Of a DNA stretch of 64,000 nucleotides, positions 17,769-26,209 are shown piece after piece. The stretch is from Pseudomonas petrae (GTDB taxonomy: Bacteria > Pseudomonadota > Gammaproteobacteria > Pseudomonadales > Pseudomonadaceae), in NCBI RefSeq assembly GCF_021728295.1, contig NZ_JAKJXE010000010.1:124001-188000 (forward strand), given 5' to 3'. Each line of letters begins with the position of its first letter. The stretch's first letter is position 1. The notes under the pieces were generated by a model, which did no database searches, had not been told where the DNA came from, and was given only the letters and a program-made list of their open reading frames with translations. Position numbers and translations under genes: made by a program.

Positions 17769-18191
17769 ATGACTGCATTCAACCCCTCGCTGAACCATGA
17801 ATCCATTCTCGCGCGCGTCGCGCTGTCGCCGTGGCAGGAGCGCCGGGCCAAGGACTTGATGTCCAGCCAGATGGACAAAGGACTGTCCATCGCCCGTATC
17901 GCTGCCGAGTGTTCGCTCTCGCGCAGTCACTTCTCCCGCGCGTTCAAAAAGAACACCGGGCTCTCGCCCCGCGACTGGTTCTTGCAGATGCGTCTGGACA
18001 AGGCCCGGGCGTTGCTTGGCGAGTCAGTGCTGACCATCTCGCAGATCAGCCTGGATTGTGGCTTTGCCGATCAGTCCCATTTCACCCGGGTGTTCACTCG
18101 CGTGGTGGGGCTGACCCCGTTCAGCTGGCGTCGGACCATGACCCTGTTGCCGCCCAAAGGGTGTGTGGCGCAGAGCGTGCATGCCTGTTGA
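17769..18191 (+). CDS. short AraC-family regulator (DNA-binding domain only)
   Basis: 140 residues, almost entirely the double helix-turn-helix of AraC/XylS regulators: IARIAAECSLSRSHFSRAFK for the first and ISQISLDCGFADQSHFTRVF for the second, with the intervening GLSPRDWFLQMRLDKARALL. There is no N-terminal ligand domain, like SoxS/MarA-type stand-alone activators, so activity would be set by expression level. The start is the ATG at 17769. The tail ends in AQSVHAC. Its likely targets are itself and the divergent HD-like gene. Confidence 0.9.
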   Translation: MTAFNPSLNHESILARVALSPWQERRAKDLMSSQMDKGLSIARIAAECSLSRSHFSRAFKKNTGLSPRDWFLQMRLDKARALLGESVLTISQISLDCGFADQSHFTRVFTRVVGLTPFSWRRTMTLLPPKGCVAQSVHAC

Positions 18192-18337
18192 GGGCGGCTG
18201 TCGCTGCAACAGCGTTTGACGGGTGACAGCACCAATGTTCAAGACACGCCTTCGGCGGCTGTGTATACCTGCGCCGGTCTGGCATAGTCAGGCCTCCCGA
18301 AATCGCTCAACCGTGATCTCCCAACTGGAACCGCTGA

Positions 18338-19258
18338 ATGAACCGCAACGACCTGCGCCGCGTCGACATGAACCTGCTGGTGATCTTCGAAGCGTTGATG
18401 TTCGAGCGCAACCTGACGCGGGTGGCGGAGAAGCTGTTCATGGGCCAGCCGGCGATCAGTGCGGCACTGGCGCGGTTGCGCGACCTGTTCGACGACCCCT
18501 TGCTGCTGCGCAACGGTCGCGCCATGGAGCCGACCGCCCGGGCGCTGGCGATTCTCAAAGAGTTGCAGCCGGCGCTGGACACCATTTCCGGCGCCGTGAG
18601 CCGGGCCAAGGAATTTGATCCGGCGACCAGCTGCGACATCTTCCGCATCGGCTTGTCGGACGACGCCGAGTTTGGCCTGTTTCCACCCTTGCTCAATCGT
18701 CTGCGTGAAGAGGCGCCGGGCATTATCGTCGTGGTGCGTCGCGCCAACTTCCTGCTGATGCCGGCGCTGCTGGCGTCCGGCGAAATTTCCGTGGGCATCA
18801 GCTACACCACCGAACTGCCGGCCAACGCCAAGCGCAAGAAGCTGCGTGACATTGGCGTGAAGGTCCTGCGCGGCGACAAGCGCCCCGAGCCGTTGACGCT
18901 GGACGAGTTCTGCCAGCGGCCGCACACCATGGTGTCGTTCTCCGGTGACCTGAGCGGCAACATCGATATCGACCTGGCGAAAGTCGGGCGGGCGAGGAGG
19001 GTGGTGGTGGCGGTGCCGCAATTCAGCGGGTTGCGCGCGCTGCTGGCCGGCACCGAGCTGATCGCGACCGTCCCCGATTACGCTGCCTGCGCCCTGATAG
19101 AAGGCTGCGCGTTGCGCGCCGAAGACCCGCCATTCCCGATCGAGCCTGCCGAGCTGTCGATGGTGTGGGCCGGCGTCCACGACAACGACCCCGCCGAACG
19201 TTGGCTGCGCTCGCGGATTACTGAATTTATGTCTCAGGAGACGCGGCCTTTGCCGTGA
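18338..19258 (+). CDS. LysR-family transcriptional regulator
   Basis: 306 residues with the LysR winged helix at the N-terminus (VDMNLLVIFEALMFERNLTR, then AAxxL-like GQPAISAALARLRDLFDDPL, LLRNGRAMEPT) and a periplasmic-binding-protein-like effector domain (CDIFRIGLSDDAEFGLFPPL, GISYTTELPANAKRKKL, FSGDLSGNID, GLRALLAGTELIATVPDYA). It resembles the NodD/NahR-like branch in the helix-turn-helix, but the effector is unknown. It lies upstream of the DoxX-ABM-amidohydrolase operon, separated by the long repeat at 19301-20152, so a link to that operon is only suggestive. Confidence 0.93.
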   Translation: MNRNDLRRVDMNLLVIFEALMFERNLTRVAEKLFMGQPAISAALARLRDLFDDPLLLRNGRAMEPTARALAILKELQPALDTISGAVSRAKEFDPATSCDIFRIGLSDDAEFGLFPPLLNRLREEAPGIIVVVRRANFLLMPALLASGEISVGISYTTELPANAKRKKLRDIGVKVLRGDKRPEPLTLDEFCQRPHTMVSFSGDLSGNIDIDLAKVGRARRVVVAVPQFSGLRALLAGTELIATVPDYAACALIEGCALRAEDPPFPIEPAELSMVWAGVHDNDPAERWLRSRITEFMSQETRPLP

Positions 19259-19300
19259 TCGCGATTTTTAAGATCAAGATTAAGATCTTTAAGATCAAGG

Positions 19301-20152
19301 GCGTCTGCCTGGGGGCAGACTGTTTCGCCTTCGGCGAGTTACTTGATAAAGCCCCAAGTAACCAAGGGCTTGTGCTCCTGGTTGGGCCCGACTTCGTCGG
19401 GTTCCTTCACTCCGGTCTCGCTCCGTGGGCCCGCGCCGAACGGACATCCATGTCCTGACGGCGCTCTCGCCGCATCCCTGCGGCTCGGCCCACTGCGCGA
19501 GACCTGCGTTCAGCCTGCACCCAAGTCGCGATTTGCGGTGTCTGGACCTTTTGTGTTTGAAGATCAAGATCAAAAGCAGATCAACGGCTTCCCGGCTGAA
19601 GCCGGTCCTACAGTCGGAGGCGCCGCGACTCTTTCTGATCGTTCCCACGCTCCGCGTGGTAACGCCGCCTCGGACGCTCCGCGTCCTGTAGACGATGCGC
19701 ATCAAGCCAGGGGGCGTGACGCGGAGCGTCACAGGATGCATTCCCACGCGGAGCGTGGGAACGATCAGCAGCAAAAGCAGAAGCTTCCCGGCTGAAGCCG
19801 GTCCTACTGACACCGCGCGCACTTGTAGGACCGGCTTTAGCCGGGAAGCTGTTGATCTGCCTGAGATCTGCCTTTGGTTTTAATACGCAAAAAGCCCAGA
19901 CGACGCTAATCGCGACTTGGGTGCAGGCTGAACGCAGGTTTCGCGGAGTGGGCCGAGCGGCATGGATGCCGCGAGAGCCGCCCCCCGCCATGGATGGCGG
20001 ATGGCGGCGGGCCCACGGAGCGGGACCGGAGTGAAGGAACCCTGACGAAGGAAGGGCCCAGCCAGGAGCAGGCACCTTTGGTTACTTGGGGTGCTTTTCC
20101 AAGTAACTCGCCGAAGGCGAAACGATCTGCCGTTAGGCAGATGCCGTTGATC
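19301..20152. repeat. long nested inverted repeat with internal REPs
   Basis: No credible gene lies between 19259 and 20277. The left arm (19301-19582) and right arm (19854-20152) are imperfect reverse complements of each other. Shared blocks include TTTCGCCTTCGGCGAGTTAC, TCCTTCACTCCGGTC, CTCCGTGGGCCCGC, and CCTGCGTTCAGCCTGCACCC followed by AAGTCGCGATT. Between the arms are REPs at 19589-19611, 19785-19807 and 19825-19848, and a palindromic block at 19637-19766 that also occurs at 2658-2779. The whole could fold into a very long hairpin. Short open frames inside it translate the repeat and are not genes. Similar repeats are, to my knowledge, dispersed in P. fluorescens-group genomes. Confidence 0.85.
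19637..19766. repeat. palindromic repeat, second copy of the 2658-2779 element
   Basis: It opens with GATCGTTCCCACGCTCCGCG and closes with CGCGGAGCGTGGGAACGATC. The inner pair is GACGCTCCGCGTC and GACGCGGAGCGTC. Inner and outer arms both match the element at 2658-2779, with differing spacers. REPs flank both copies. It is a small non-coding, possibly mobile palindrome at the centre of the larger inverted repeat. Confidence 0.85.
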
Positions 20153-20277
20153 TTAAAAAGCGTGACCCTCAAAAGCACGTCTGTTCAATACCCATCCCCT
20201 TCGCCTCGCCACACTGAACCCATCGGCCACCTACACCCGCACCCGGGAGTCGTGGCCCAAGAGATCAAGGGTGGACA

Positions 20278-20694
20278 ATGACCTATTCAACCTGCAACGA
20301 CCACGCACAAGACCTCGGACTGCTATTCCTCAGATCCGCCGGTGCGCTGTTCCTGCTGTTCGTCCACGGCCTGCCCAAGCTCCTCGACTTCAACACCCAG
20401 CTGACCCTCATCGAAGACCCATTTCACCTCGGCGCCACCCTGACCCTGAGCATGGCCATCTTCGCCGAAGTCCTTTGCCCGCTGCTGATTCTGACCGGCG
20501 TACTGGCGCGTTTGGCGTGCCTGCCTATTCTCATCCTGCTGCTTGTCGCGCTGGTCGTAGTGCACAGAGAGTGGAGCGTCGAACAGGGCCAGTTCGGCTG
20601 GTTATTACTGATTATCTTCACCAGTGTGCTGATCGCCGGACCCGGTCGTCTGGCGCTCAACCGTGGTTTGCCTGGAGCGCTTCGCTATGCCTGA
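20278..20694 (+). CDS. DoxX-family membrane protein
   Basis: A 138-residue protein with four predicted TM helices (LLFLRSAGALFLLFVHGLPK, LSMAIFAEVLCPLLILTGVL, ILILLLVALVVVH, FGWLLLIIFTSVLIAG). The HGLPKLLDF segment and the charged LNRG ending are typical of DoxX/DUF417-like proteins, which are associated with quinone or thiol redox chemistry. It starts at ATG 20278 behind AAGGGTGG. Its last codons overlap the start of the next gene by 8 bp, so the two are translationally coupled. It is the first gene of a three-gene operon (DoxX, ABM monooxygenase, amidohydrolase). Confidence 0.9.
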   Translation: MTYSTCNDHAQDLGLLFLRSAGALFLLFVHGLPKLLDFNTQLTLIEDPFHLGATLTLSMAIFAEVLCPLLILTGVLARLACLPILILLLVALVVVHREWSVEQGQFGWLLLIIFTSVLIAGPGRLALNRGLPGALRYA

Positions 20695-21316
20695 TTACGC
20701 CACGACCGCCGACATCGTCCCGACGTCGAAACTGTCCGCCGACGAGATCGTCACCCTGGTGGTCAAGCACCGGATCAAGGCCGGCCTCGAAGCCCAATAC
20801 GAAGCCTGGCTGCGGCGCATCGTGGCGATGGCGGCAAGTTATCCCGGGCATCTGGGCGTCGACGTCATACGCGGCAAGGCCGACGGCTTGCACATGTTCA
20901 CCTGCGTGCTGCGCTTCTGCTCGACCGACGCCATGCACAGCTGGCTCGACTCGTCCCATCGCCGCGAACTGGTGGCCGAAGCGTCGCCCATGCTGGCCGA
21001 CGGCGATCTCACCGAGGTCAACCCGCATAACGAATTCTGGTTTGTCCCCGCCACAGAAAACCCGCCGCCGCGCTGGAAACAGGCCTGCGTGACCTTCCTG
21101 GTGATCTGCCCGCTGACCCTGCTGATCCCGCTGGTCTGGGGGCCGGTGTTTCGCCTGTACCCGCTGCTGGCCAATTACATCATCAGCACCGCCCTGGTCA
21201 CCGTGACCATCGTCCTGTTGGTGGTGTACGTGCTGATGCCACGCGCCACTCGGCTGTTTGCCCCCTGGCTGAATGCCCGGCCAGCGCCGGTGGCGGGAGC
21301 CGATCATGAAGGATGA
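20687..21316 (+). CDS. antibiotic-biosynthesis-monooxygenase-domain (ABM) membrane protein
   Basis: 209 residues. The N-terminal ~110 form an ABM ferredoxin-like domain (TLVVKHRIKAGLEAQYEAWL, YPGHLGVDVIRG, CVLRFCSTDAMHSWLDSSHR). The C-terminus has two or three TM helices (VTFLVICPLTLLIPLVWGPV, ISTALVTVTIVLLVVYVLMP). ABM domains act in quinone or heme monooxygenation, but many members have no proven reaction. The start at 20687 overlaps DoxX; the end overlaps the amidohydrolase start by 11 bp. The membrane tether suggests it works beside DoxX on a hydrophobic substrate. Confidence 0.88.
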   Translation: MPDYATTADIVPTSKLSADEIVTLVVKHRIKAGLEAQYEAWLRRIVAMAASYPGHLGVDVIRGKADGLHMFTCVLRFCSTDAMHSWLDSSHRRELVAEASPMLADGDLTEVNPHNEFWFVPATENPPPRWKQACVTFLVICPLTLLIPLVWGPVFRLYPLLANYIISTALVTVTIVLLVVYVLMPRATRLFAPWLNARPAPVAGADHEG

Positions 21317-23300
21317 CGACGCCGATCAACCGTCTTCCAGCGACCGCCGCCGTTTCGTCGCCAAAGGCTCGTTGCTCGGCGCGGCCGCTGCACTGTTTTC
21401 TTCCATGCCTGCCACCGGCCTTGCCGTCGGGGCGTCCAACTCTTCTGCCAACGGAGGCGCGATGAACGTCGATCTGATTCTCTTCAACGGTAATTTCCAC
21501 ACGGTTGACCAGGAAAAACCCAAGGCCAGTGCAGTGGCTATCAGCGGCGGAAAATTCGTCGCCGTGGGCTCCGACGCCGAGATCATGGCCCAGCGCGGCC
21601 CGGCCACGCAGGTCATCGACATGCACAAGCGCACGGTGATCCCGGGGCTCAACGACTCGCACTTGCACCTGATTCGTGGCGGCCTGAACTACAACCTCGA
21701 ACTGCGCTGGGAAGGCGTGCCGTCGCTGGCCGACGCGCTTCGCATGCTCAAGGCCCAGGCCGACCGCACGCCAACGCCGCAGTGGGTGCGCGTGGTGGGT
21801 GGCTGGAACGAATTCCAGTTCGCCGAAAAACGCATGCCGACCCTTGAAGAACTCAACCAGGCCGCGCCCGACACCCCGGTGTTCGTCCTGCACTTGTACG
21901 ACCGCGCGCTGCTCAACCGCGCCGCGCTGCGTGTGGCCGGTTACACCCGCGACACGCCGAACCCGCCGGGTGGCGAGATCGTCCGCGACAGCAACGGCGA
22001 TCCGACCGGCATGCTGGTGGCCAAGCCCAACGCGATGATTCTCTACTCGACCCTGGCCAAGGGGCCGAAGCTGCCGCTGGAGTACCAGATCAACTCGACG
22101 CGCCAGTTCATGCGCGAGCTGAACCGCCTGGGCCTGACCAGCGCCATCGACGCCGGCGGCGGCTATCAGAATTACCCGGACGATTACGCCGTCATCACGC
22201 AACTGGCCGAGGCCAAACAGCTGACCGTGCGCATCGCCTACAACCTGTTCACCCAGAAGCCCAAGGAAGAGCTGGAAGACTTCAAGCACTGGACCAACAC
22301 CGTCATGCTGCACCAGGGTGATGACTTCCTGCGCCATAACGGCGCCGGCGAGATGCTGACCTTCTCGGCAGCGGATTTCGAAGACTTCCTCGAGCCGCGC
22401 CCCGACTTACCGGCGGGCATGGAGCAAGACCTCGAACCGGTGGTGCGTCATCTGGTCGAACACCGCTGGCCGTTCCGCCTGCACGCCACCTATGACGAGT
22501 CCATTTCGCGCATGCTCGACGTGTTCGAAAAGGTCAATCGCGACATTCCGTTCAACGGCATTCCGTGGTTCTTCGACCACTGTGAAACCATCACGCCGAA
22601 GAACATCGAGCGGGTCAAGGCGCTCGGCGGCGGCATCGCGATTCAGGACCGCATGGCGTTCCAGGGCGAATACTTCGTCGAGCGCTACGGTGCCAAGGCC
22701 GGCGAGCACACGCCGCCGATCAAACGCATGCTGGCCGAAGGCGTACCAGTGGGCGCCGGGACCGACGCCACTCGCGTGTCGAGCTATAACCCGTGGACCT
22801 CGCTGTACTGGATGGTCAGCGGTCGCACCGTCGGCGGCCTGGAGCTGTACCCGGAAGGCTTGTCCCGGGAAACCGCGCTGGAGCTGTTCACCCGTGGCAG
22901 CGCCTGGTTTTCCTCCGAGCAGGGCAAGAAAGGCCAGATCAAGGTCGGCCAGCTGGCGGATGTGGTGGCGTTGTCCCAGGACTTCTTCAGCGTGCCGGAG
23001 GAGTCGATCAAGTGGATCGAATCGGTGCTGACCATCGTCGACGGCAAGGTGGTTTACGGCGCCGGCGAGTTCGACGATCTGGCGCCGCCGAGTGTGCCGG
23101 TGCTGCCGGACTGGTCGCCGGTCTCCAAGGTCCCGGGCCATTGGCGCCAGGGCGCACCGATGGCAGCGGCGGTTCACCAGTGCAGCGGACCCTGCGGCGT
23201 CCACGCCCACAGCCACGATAAGGCGCGCCAGTCGAAAGTGCCGGTCAGCGACTTTCAGGGTTTCTGGGGCGCGTTTGGCTGCTCGTGTTTCGCTTTCTGA
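21306..23300 (+). CDS. Tat-exported amidohydrolase (YtcJ-like, amidohydrolase family 3)
   Basis: 664 residues. The N-terminus has a twin-arginine signal (SSSDRRRFVAKGSLLGAAAA), so a folded, metal-loaded enzyme is exported to the periplasm. The amidohydrolase core shows VIPGLNDSHLHLIRGG (metal-site HxH), FRLHATYDES and WFFDHCETI (later His ligands), and GAGTDATRVSSYNPW (catalytic Asp region). It closes with the usual KGQIKVGQLADVVALSQDFF beta-sandwich return. The last ~40 residues are unusual: a Cys/His-rich tail containing HQCSGPCGVHAHSHD and CSCF. The start at 21306 is coupled to the ABM gene. The substrate is unknown; the family hydrolyses amides and cyclic ureides. Confidence 0.92.
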   Translation: MKDDDADQPSSSDRRRFVAKGSLLGAAAALFSSMPATGLAVGASNSSANGGAMNVDLILFNGNFHTVDQEKPKASAVAISGGKFVAVGSDAEIMAQRGPATQVIDMHKRTVIPGLNDSHLHLIRGGLNYNLELRWEGVPSLADALRMLKAQADRTPTPQWVRVVGGWNEFQFAEKRMPTLEELNQAAPDTPVFVLHLYDRALLNRAALRVAGYTRDTPNPPGGEIVRDSNGDPTGMLVAKPNAMILYSTLAKGPKLPLEYQINSTRQFMRELNRLGLTSAIDAGGGYQNYPDDYAVITQLAEAKQLTVRIAYNLFTQKPKEELEDFKHWTNTVMLHQGDDFLRHNGAGEMLTFSAADFEDFLEPRPDLPAGMEQDLEPVVRHLVEHRWPFRLHATYDESISRMLDVFEKVNRDIPFNGIPWFFDHCETITPKNIERVKALGGGIAIQDRMAFQGEYFVERYGAKAGEHTPPIKRMLAEGVPVGAGTDATRVSSYNPWTSLYWMVSGRTVGGLELYPEGLSRETALELFTRGSAWFSSEQGKKGQIKVGQLADVVALSQDFFSVPEESIKWIESVLTIVDGKVVYGAGEFDDLAPPSVPVLPDWSPVSKVPGHWRQGAPMAAAVHQCSGPCGVHAHSHDKARQSKVPVSDFQGFWGAFGCSCFAF

Positions 23301-23425
23301 TCCTGGATTCAAAAGAACCACTGAAAAGAGCATGAAAGGCCTCGTCGGCACTCACCGACGGGGCAATCTGCCAGTGTGATGCGCTGGCCCCGTACTCATC
23401 CGTCACCCACTCAATGGAGTCAATC

Positions 23426-24049
23426 ATGACCGTTCCCTACAAGCGCTTGAACAAAGATGATGCCGTCGTTCTGCTGGTCGATCACCAGACCGGTCTGATC
23501 TCGCTGGTGCAGGACTTCACGCCAAACGAGTTCAAGAACAACGTGCTGGCCCTGGCCGACTGCGCCAAGTTCTTCAAACTCCCGACCATCCTCACCACCA
23601 GCTTCGAGACCGGCCCGAACGGCCCGCTGGTGCCCGAGCTCAAAGCCATGTTCCCGGACGCGCCGTACATCGCCCGACCTGGCCAGATCAACGCCTGGGA
23701 TAACGAAGACTTCGTCAAAGCGATCAAGGCCACCGGCCGCAAGCAGATCATCATCGCCGGCGTCGTGACTGACGTCTGCGTGGCGTTCCCGACCCTGTGT
23801 GCGCTGGAAGAAGGCTTCGACGTGTTCGTGGTCACCGATGCCTCGGGCACGTTCAACGACGTGGTGCAAAAAGCCGCGTGGGCGCGCATGACCGCAGCCG
23901 GTGCGCAATTGATGAACTGGTTCTCGGTGGCCTGCGAGCTGCAGGGCGACTGGCGCAACGACATGGAAGGCCTGGCGAACCTGCTGTCCCAGCGCATTCC
24001 GAACTACCGCAACCTGATGAACAGCTACTCGGCGTTCACTGCCAAGTAA
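23426..24049 (+). CDS. isochorismatase-family cysteine hydrolase (YcaC-like)
   Basis: A 207-residue protein with the Asp-Lys-Cys machinery of the isochorismatase fold. The Asp is in VVLLVDHQTGLISLV, the cis-peptide and nucleophile region is IIAGVVTDVCVAFPTLCALE (the Cys after TDV), and the closing AARMTAAGAQLMNWFSVACE-like segment is typical of the YcaC subgroup. E. coli YcaC is a hydrolase of unknown physiological substrate. It lies 125 bp after the amidohydrolase on the same strand, so it may serve the same pathway. The start is the ATG at 23426 (MTVPYKRL). Confidence 0.92.
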   Translation: MTVPYKRLNKDDAVVLLVDHQTGLISLVQDFTPNEFKNNVLALADCAKFFKLPTILTTSFETGPNGPLVPELKAMFPDAPYIARPGQINAWDNEDFVKAIKATGRKQIIIAGVVTDVCVAFPTLCALEEGFDVFVVTDASGTFNDVVQKAAWARMTAAGAQLMNWFSVACELQGDWRNDMEGLANLLSQRIPNYRNLMNSYSAFTAK

Positions 24050-24206
24050 CACCCTCTGCGCCGTCTTTTTTGCGGCGCACACCCTCCCGAATCAGCGGTA
24101 ACCGTGACAAGATTGCTCGCGGTTACCGCTTATTAGAGAGGGCGCGGCCCCGCCACGCCATCCAGCGCTGGCTGATCGGCCGCTGCCCCCACTTCTGGAG
24201 AACATC

Positions 24207-24614
24207 ATGGCTCAAGCATCTGCATCCGTTCGCATCCCGGTCTCGGCCGATAAGGTCTGGGCGCTGACCGGTGGCTTCCTGTCACTGAACGACTGGCTTC
24301 CCTTCATCAAGACAAGCGAGTCGCAGGAAGGCGGTCGCGTGCGTCACCTGACCACCGATGACGGCGCTGAAATCAGCGAGCGTCTCGTGACTTACGACAA
24401 CAAGGCGCGTACCTACAGCTACTCCATCGAAAAGGGGCCGTTTCCGATCAGCGCGTATCTGGCGACGCTGAAAGTCAAAGAAGACGGCGCCGATGGGGCG
24501 TTGGTGGAATGGTCAGGCGTTTTCACCGCCAACGGTGTTTCCGATGGGGAAGTCGAGGAATTGTTCAAGGGGATTTACGAGGGGGGTCTTGAGGCGCTGA
24601 AGGCCAATTTTTGA
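24207..24614 (+). CDS. SRPBCC-family (polyketide cyclase/START-like) protein
   Basis: A 135-residue protein with the SRPBCC fold pattern: VRIPVSADKVWALTGGFLSL and WLPFIKTSESQEGG at the N-terminus, central strands RLVTYDNKARTYSYSIEKGP, and the C-terminal helix VEELFKGIYEGGLEALKANF. These proteins form a deep hydrophobic cavity that binds lipids or aromatic ligands; a few are cyclases. No catalytic residues can be assigned. It starts at ATG 24207 behind TGGAGAAC. It is 157 bp after the isochorismatase gene; the gap holds a hairpin (TGCGCCG/CGGCGCA, around 24056-24079) with a T-rich loop. Confidence 0.88.
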   Translation: MAQASASVRIPVSADKVWALTGGFLSLNDWLPFIKTSESQEGGRVRHLTTDDGAEISERLVTYDNKARTYSYSIEKGPFPISAYLATLKVKEDGADGALVEWSGVFTANGVSDGEVEELFKGIYEGGLEALKANF

Positions 24615-24732
24615 CCCGCCCATACGAGCCACTGATCATTTAACCCGCACATGATCGCGGGACCGCCAGGCCAGTGCGGCCTGGCATTTCGGTGCCTTGC
24701 TTGAATCGTTGTCACGTCAGGCTTTCAGGGCC

Positions 24733-24849
24733 TCAGTGATGCTCGGACACCGTCGCTGCATTGACCAGGTCGTACAAGGCAAACGCGCGGTTAACCAGGA
24801 AAACGGTAACGGCGGCGAGGGCGACGGCATTGATGATGTGCAGGGTCAT
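24733..24849 (-). CDS. possible 38-residue single-TM small membrane protein
   Basis: An ATG at 24849 opens a 38-codon frame reading MTLHIINAVALAAVTVFLVN with a further RAFALYDLVN segment, then a short polar tail ending SEHH. It has one convincing membrane helix. No strong ribosome site is seen. The composition and position (alone between two + strand genes) fit known unannotated Pseudomonas small membrane proteins, but conservation would have to be checked. No function is suggested. Confidence 0.4.
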   Translation of the reverse strand: MTLHIINAVALAAVTVFLVNRAFALYDLVNAATVSEHH

Positions 24850-25043
24850 GGGATTAAGTCCGTGTCGGGTCTGGGATGACGCGATGTTACGCGAGCCCTG
24901 CCGAAGCTGAAGACAATAGGCTTCATGGTCTACATCACCGGCAATGATGAGGCGGGTTCGTGAAAGGCGAAAGCGGGTAAAGGGGTGAACTATCGCCGCA
25001 GGATCCGGGTCGGCTCTACACACTTATCAGCCTGGAGCCTGCC

Positions 25044-25730
25044 ATGCAGCCTTATGTCATTTGCCACATGATGTCCTCCCTCGACGGCCACGCGCTCACC
25101 GACGGCTGGGATCGCGCGTTCAAGAAAGACGCCGGTGATCTGTACGAAAAGCTCGCCCAGACGTTCGAGTTTGACGCCTGGATCTGCGGGCGCGTGACGA
25201 TGCAGGAAATCGCCCACGACGAAGGCTATCCCAAGGGCCTCGCCACAGGACCCATCGAGCGCAGTCATTACTTCGCCGACCGCAACGCCAAGGCCTACGC
25301 CGTGTCCATCGACCCTCAGGGCAAGGTGGGCTGGAAGAAGAATCAGGCGCTGGACTCCCACGTCGTGGAGGTGCTGACCGAGGGCGTGTCGGATGACTAC
25401 CTCGCCTACCTGCAGTCGATTCAAGTGTCTTACATTTTTGCCGGGAAGAGCGAGATTGATCTGCAGCAGGTGGTGCAGATCCTGTCGAGCGAGCTGGGCT
25501 GCAAGCGCCTGATCGTCGAAGGCGGCCCCCATGTCAGTGGCTCGTTCGTCAACGCCGGGCTGGTCGATGAAGTCAGTGTGCTGATCCTGCCGCTGATCGA
25601 CGGGCGAGGCGAGCATCCGGCGTCGTTCGAGGTGCCGGCCGAGGCGTGGAAACAACCGGCTCACTTGAAATTGACGTCGGCAGAGGTTCAGGACGGCGGC
25701 GCGGTCTGGCTGCGCTACACCAAAGCCTGA
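25044..25730 (+). CDS. RibD C-terminal/dihydrofolate-reductase-like protein
   Basis: A 228-residue stand-alone reductase of the RibD-C fold. It opens YVICHMMSSLDGHALTDGWD, the RibD reductase start motif (M-S-x-D-G), and has FDAWICGRVTMQEIA and VSYIFAGKSEIDLQQVV. The NADPH-site segment is LGCKRLIVEGGPHVSGSFVN, followed by GLVDEVSVLILPLIDGRGEH. Members outside riboflavin operons reduce unknown pyrimidine- or pterin-like or aldehyde substrates. No deaminase domain is fused. The start is the ATG at 25044 behind CTGGAGCCTGCC. Confidence 0.92.
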   Translation: MQPYVICHMMSSLDGHALTDGWDRAFKKDAGDLYEKLAQTFEFDAWICGRVTMQEIAHDEGYPKGLATGPIERSHYFADRNAKAYAVSIDPQGKVGWKKNQALDSHVVEVLTEGVSDDYLAYLQSIQVSYIFAGKSEIDLQQVVQILSSELGCKRLIVEGGPHVSGSFVNAGLVDEVSVLILPLIDGRGEHPASFEVPAEAWKQPAHLKLTSAEVQDGGAVWLRYTKA

Positions 25731-25815
25731 CTCAGGCGCGGAGCGGGGCTGATTCAGCCTCGCTTGATGCTGCATGCTTCATGTCAGGAGCGCGCAGGGA
25801 AAAGCGATCGGAAAC

Positions 25816-25846
25816 GAAAAAGGCCAGCTAAGCGCTGGCCTTTTTC
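25816..25846 (-). terminator. Rho-independent terminator of tRNA-Asn (bidirectional)
   Basis: A hairpin AAAAAGGCCAGC-TAAGC-GCTGGCCTTTTT has a perfect GC-rich stem, flanked by A-runs on one side and T-runs on the other. It lies 12 bp beyond the 3' end of the leftward tRNA gene and can also end transcripts of the rightward RibD-like gene. Confidence 0.85.
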
Positions 25847-25858
25847 TTTACTTCTGTC

Positions 25859-25934
<76 letters not shown>

Positions 25935-25943
25935 ATGCGCGCT

Positions 25944-25971
25944 ATCTTACTGATTGGAAAAGGGAAGTCAA
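25944..25971 (-). promoter_or_regulatory. promoter of tRNA-Asn
   Basis: On the minus strand TTGACT (25966-25971) and TAAGAT (25944-25949) are separated by 16 bp. A G+C-rich discriminator AGCGCGC lies between the -10 and the tRNA, as in stable-RNA promoters under stringent control. Confidence 0.8.
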
Positions 25972-26063
25972 GCGAGCAGGTTAAAAAAATTGCCATGCGG
26001 GTGTCGGGTGTCTCCGGTCCTGGTCCAGTGTAGACGACAATATTGCGCCCGACCCCAATCAGT

Positions 26064-26151
26064 GCAGGAGCGCGCTTGCCCGCCATCGCGGTGTGTCAGT
26101 TGGCAGCGATGTTGACTGTGCCGACGCATTCGCGGGCAAGCGCGCTCCTAC
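26064..26151. repeat. inverted REP pair (GGAGCGCGCTTGCCCGC type)
   Basis: GCAGGAGCGCGCTTGCCCGC at 26064 onward is mirrored by TTCGCGGGCAAGCGCGCTCC ending at 26151. This is a REPIN of a different REP family from those at 8896 or 14296. A single copy of the same REP lies at 61793-61815. Confidence 0.85.
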
Positions 26152-26155
26152 AGGG

Positions 26156-26196
26156 CCGGTGCTGGCGGCAATATTCATCATTGCCGCCAGCACCGG
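26156..26196. other. 17-bp perfect hairpin beyond the receptor remnant
   Basis: CCGGTGCTGGCGGCAAT and ATTGCCGCCAGCACCGG enclose a 7-nt loop. It lies 14 bp past the stop of the degraded receptor gene (minus strand) and was probably its transcript 3' end. No U-tract follows on either strand. Confidence 0.6.
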
Positions 26197-26209
26197 ACAC
26201 CGGCGCGGA

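Noticed and set aside
19343..19795. 150-codon frame on the + strand and others inside the long repeat
   Set aside because: They are translations of REP and palindromic repeats, with the same peptide fragments recurring on both arms; no ribosome site or domain.
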